From JAVVHH01 sp964235765 (lineage in GTDB: Bacteria > Pseudomonadota > Alphaproteobacteria > Acetobacterales > Acetobacteraceae), in the NCBI GenBank assembly GCA_964235765.1, contig CAXSDH010000004.1, positions 35,027 through 99,026 on the forward strand: a stretch of 64,000 nucleotides of DNA, written 5' to 3'. Both the position numbers and the translations under genes were made by a program. The notes beneath the pieces are model-generated. The model had not been told where the DNA came from, ran no database searches, and saw nothing but the letters and a program-made list of their open reading frames with translations. Shown piece after piece: positions 62,802 through 64,000 of the stretch; the stretch's first letter is position 1; each line of letters starts with the position of its first letter.

Positions 62802-64000
62802 ATGCAAGCAGACCGGCTCGGTAAATACGAGATCCGCTCAACCCTCGGGCGGGGCGCGATGGGCACGGTCTATGCCGGCTGGGACCCCATCATCTCGCGC
62901 AAGGTCGCCATCAAGACCGTGCGCCTGCCGGACGCCTCCGACATCGACGCCCAAGAGGAGCTCGCCCGCTTCAAACGCGAGGCACAGGCGGCCGGCCGGC
63001 TGACCCATCCGAACATCGTGGGCGTGTTCGACTATGGCGAGACCGAGCAGGTCGCATTCATCGTCATGGAGTTCGTGGACGGCCACACCCTGAAATCCCT
63101 GCTCGACGCCGGGGACCGCATGCCGGTGGCCACGGTCGGCCGGGTCATGGGCGACCTGCTGTCGGGCCTGCGCTACAGCCACGAACGCGGCGTGATCCAT
63201 CGCGACATCAAGCCCGCCAACATCATGATCACCGGCGGCGAGGGCCACGGCAGCGGCCAGGCCAAGATCGCCGATTTCGGTATCGCCCGCATCGAGAGCA
63301 GCAACATGACGCAGGCGGGGACCATCATGGGCACCCCCGCCTACATGTCGCCCGAGCAGTTCATGGGGCAAACGGTGGATGCGCGGACCGACATTTACTC
63401 CTCGGGCGTGCTGCTGTTCCAATTGCTGACCGGCGAGCGGCCCTTCGAGGGCAGCATGGCGACCATCATGCACAAGGCGCTGAACACGGTGCCGCCGAAG
63501 CCCTCCGAATTGTCGGTGACGGCGCCGGTCAGCATGGATGCCGTCGTCTCCCGCGCCATGGCCCGGCGGCCGGAAGACCGCTTCGCCAGCGCCGAAGCCT
63601 TTGCCGAGGCGCTGCAGGCTGCCATCGCCGCCCCTGCGGCCCGCGGTCTCGGTGTAGGCCTGGGCGGCGATTTCGATGGCGACGCGACGGTGATCGCCGC
63701 CCCGGCCACGACCGCGCCCACGGCGCCCAAGGCCGTGCCCGCGCGGAAATCCCGTGTGCCGGCGATCGCGGCGGGCGCTGTCGTGGTGCTGGCACTGGCC
63801 GGCGGCGGGGCATGGTTCGCGCTCTCCGGGCCAACCGGCCCCGTGCGCGTCGCCGATGCGGGACCGGTGGTGGCGCGCCCCATTCCCCCGGAGACACCCT
63901 TGGTGGCGCAGATCGTGCCGCCCGCCCCGCCACCCCCCGTCCCACCACCGCCCGTCCCGCCGCCGCTGTTCACCCCTCCATTCACCGTGAGCTGCTCGCT
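62802..64000 (+). CDS. Membrane Ser/Thr protein kinase (PknB/PpkA-like), 3' end cut by window
   Basis: At least 399 residues. A complete Hanks-type kinase domain (about 8-275) has the glycine loop LGRGAMGTVYAG, catalytic lysine K38 in VAIKTV, the catalytic loop HRDIKPANIM (D135), DFGIAR, and the activation-segment end GTPAYMSPEQ. After a juxtamembrane Ala/Thr linker a single membrane helix follows (AIAAGAVVVLALAGGGAWFAL, near residue 325), then a Pro-rich extracytoplasmic segment that continues past the window end. ATG 62802 is eight bases after the CHAT stop, so it belongs to the TPS-CHAT operon. Together with the PP2C phosphatase it could form a PpkA/PppA switch for type VI secretion. Confidence 0.92.
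   Translation, partial: MQADRLGKYEIRSTLGRGAMGTVYAGWDPIISRKVAIKTVRLPDASDIDAQEELARFKREAQAAGRLTHPNIVGVFDYGETEQVAFIVMEFVDGHTLKSLLDAGDRMPVATVGRVMGDLLSGLRYSHERGVIHRDIKPANIMITGGEGHGSGQAKIADFGIARIESSNMTQAGTIMGTPAYMSPEQFMGQTVDARTDIYSSGVLLFQLLTGERPFEGSMATIMHKALNTVPPKPSELSVTAPVSMDAVVSRAMARRPEDRFASAEAFAEALQAAIAAPAARGLGVGLGGDFDGDATVIAAPATTAPTAPKAVPARKSRVPAIAAGAVVVLALAGGGAWFALSGPTGPVRVADAGPVVARPIPPETPLVAQIVPPAPPPPVPPPPVPPPLFTPPFTVSCS

Overview
High-GC, gene-dense bacterial chromosomal DNA. The signs point to an alphaproteobacterium, most likely Rhodospirillales/Acetobacteraceae: the block DUF3576 lipoprotein-leuS-lptE-holA facing parB-parA-rsmG, a DUF1217 protein, a DUF1491 protein, and Gram-negative envelope genes (porin, OmpA proteins, LptE, type VI secretion). 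The family placement is inference. No rRNA, tRNA, CRISPR array or intact insertion sequence was seen, and no stretch over 300 bases lacks a gene. One 100-base N gap (56664-56763) lies inside a giant repeat gene.

Layout. 1-10.3 kb, mostly minus strand: a cut membrane protein, 4-hydroxybenzoate hydroxylase (pobA) coupled to a Kef-type antiporter, an ABC importer (ATPase, binding protein, double permease) coupled to an MmgE/PrpD protein, a YggS-type PLP protein, and a divergent TenI/ThiE-like gene. 10.5-12 kb: a porin with a clear terminator. 12.1-21.6 kb: the conserved housekeeping block, broken between holA and parB by a 2-kb patch with a DUF1217 gene, a phosphotransferase gene, an acyl-CoA dehydrogenase remnant and an IS110-type remnant. 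21.7-27 kb: a second O6-alkylguanine-DNA alkyltransferase, quinone oxidoreductase, MFS exporter, omega-aminotransferase and metallo-hydrolase. 27-33.4 kb: an alpha-E/ATP-grasp pair, a small secreted protein, two tandem OmpA paralogues and DUF1491.

33.4-48.6 kb is a partial type VI secretion locus: tssJ, tssK, tssL (with OmpA domain), tssM, vgrG, a tssC, two tandem long Hcp proteins, a PP2C phosphatase, a novel four-helix membrane protein and a reverse-strand PAAR-like DUF4280 protein. 48.8-64 kb is a tight operon of an outer-membrane two-partner transporter (TpsB), a giant TpsA exoprotein of about 3000 residues, a CHAT-domain lipoprotein with an intact His/Cys dyad, and a membrane Ser/Thr kinase cut by the window end. 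The kinase and the PP2C phosphatase would normally sit together in a type VI locus; here they flank the TPS-CHAT cassette. This arrangement is the best candidate for an undescribed envelope or contact-dependent system.

Many genes overlap by one to eight bases, often with non-ATG starts (TTGA, GTGA, probably CTGA), so several starts given here rest on overlap geometry and Shine-Dalgarno spacing.
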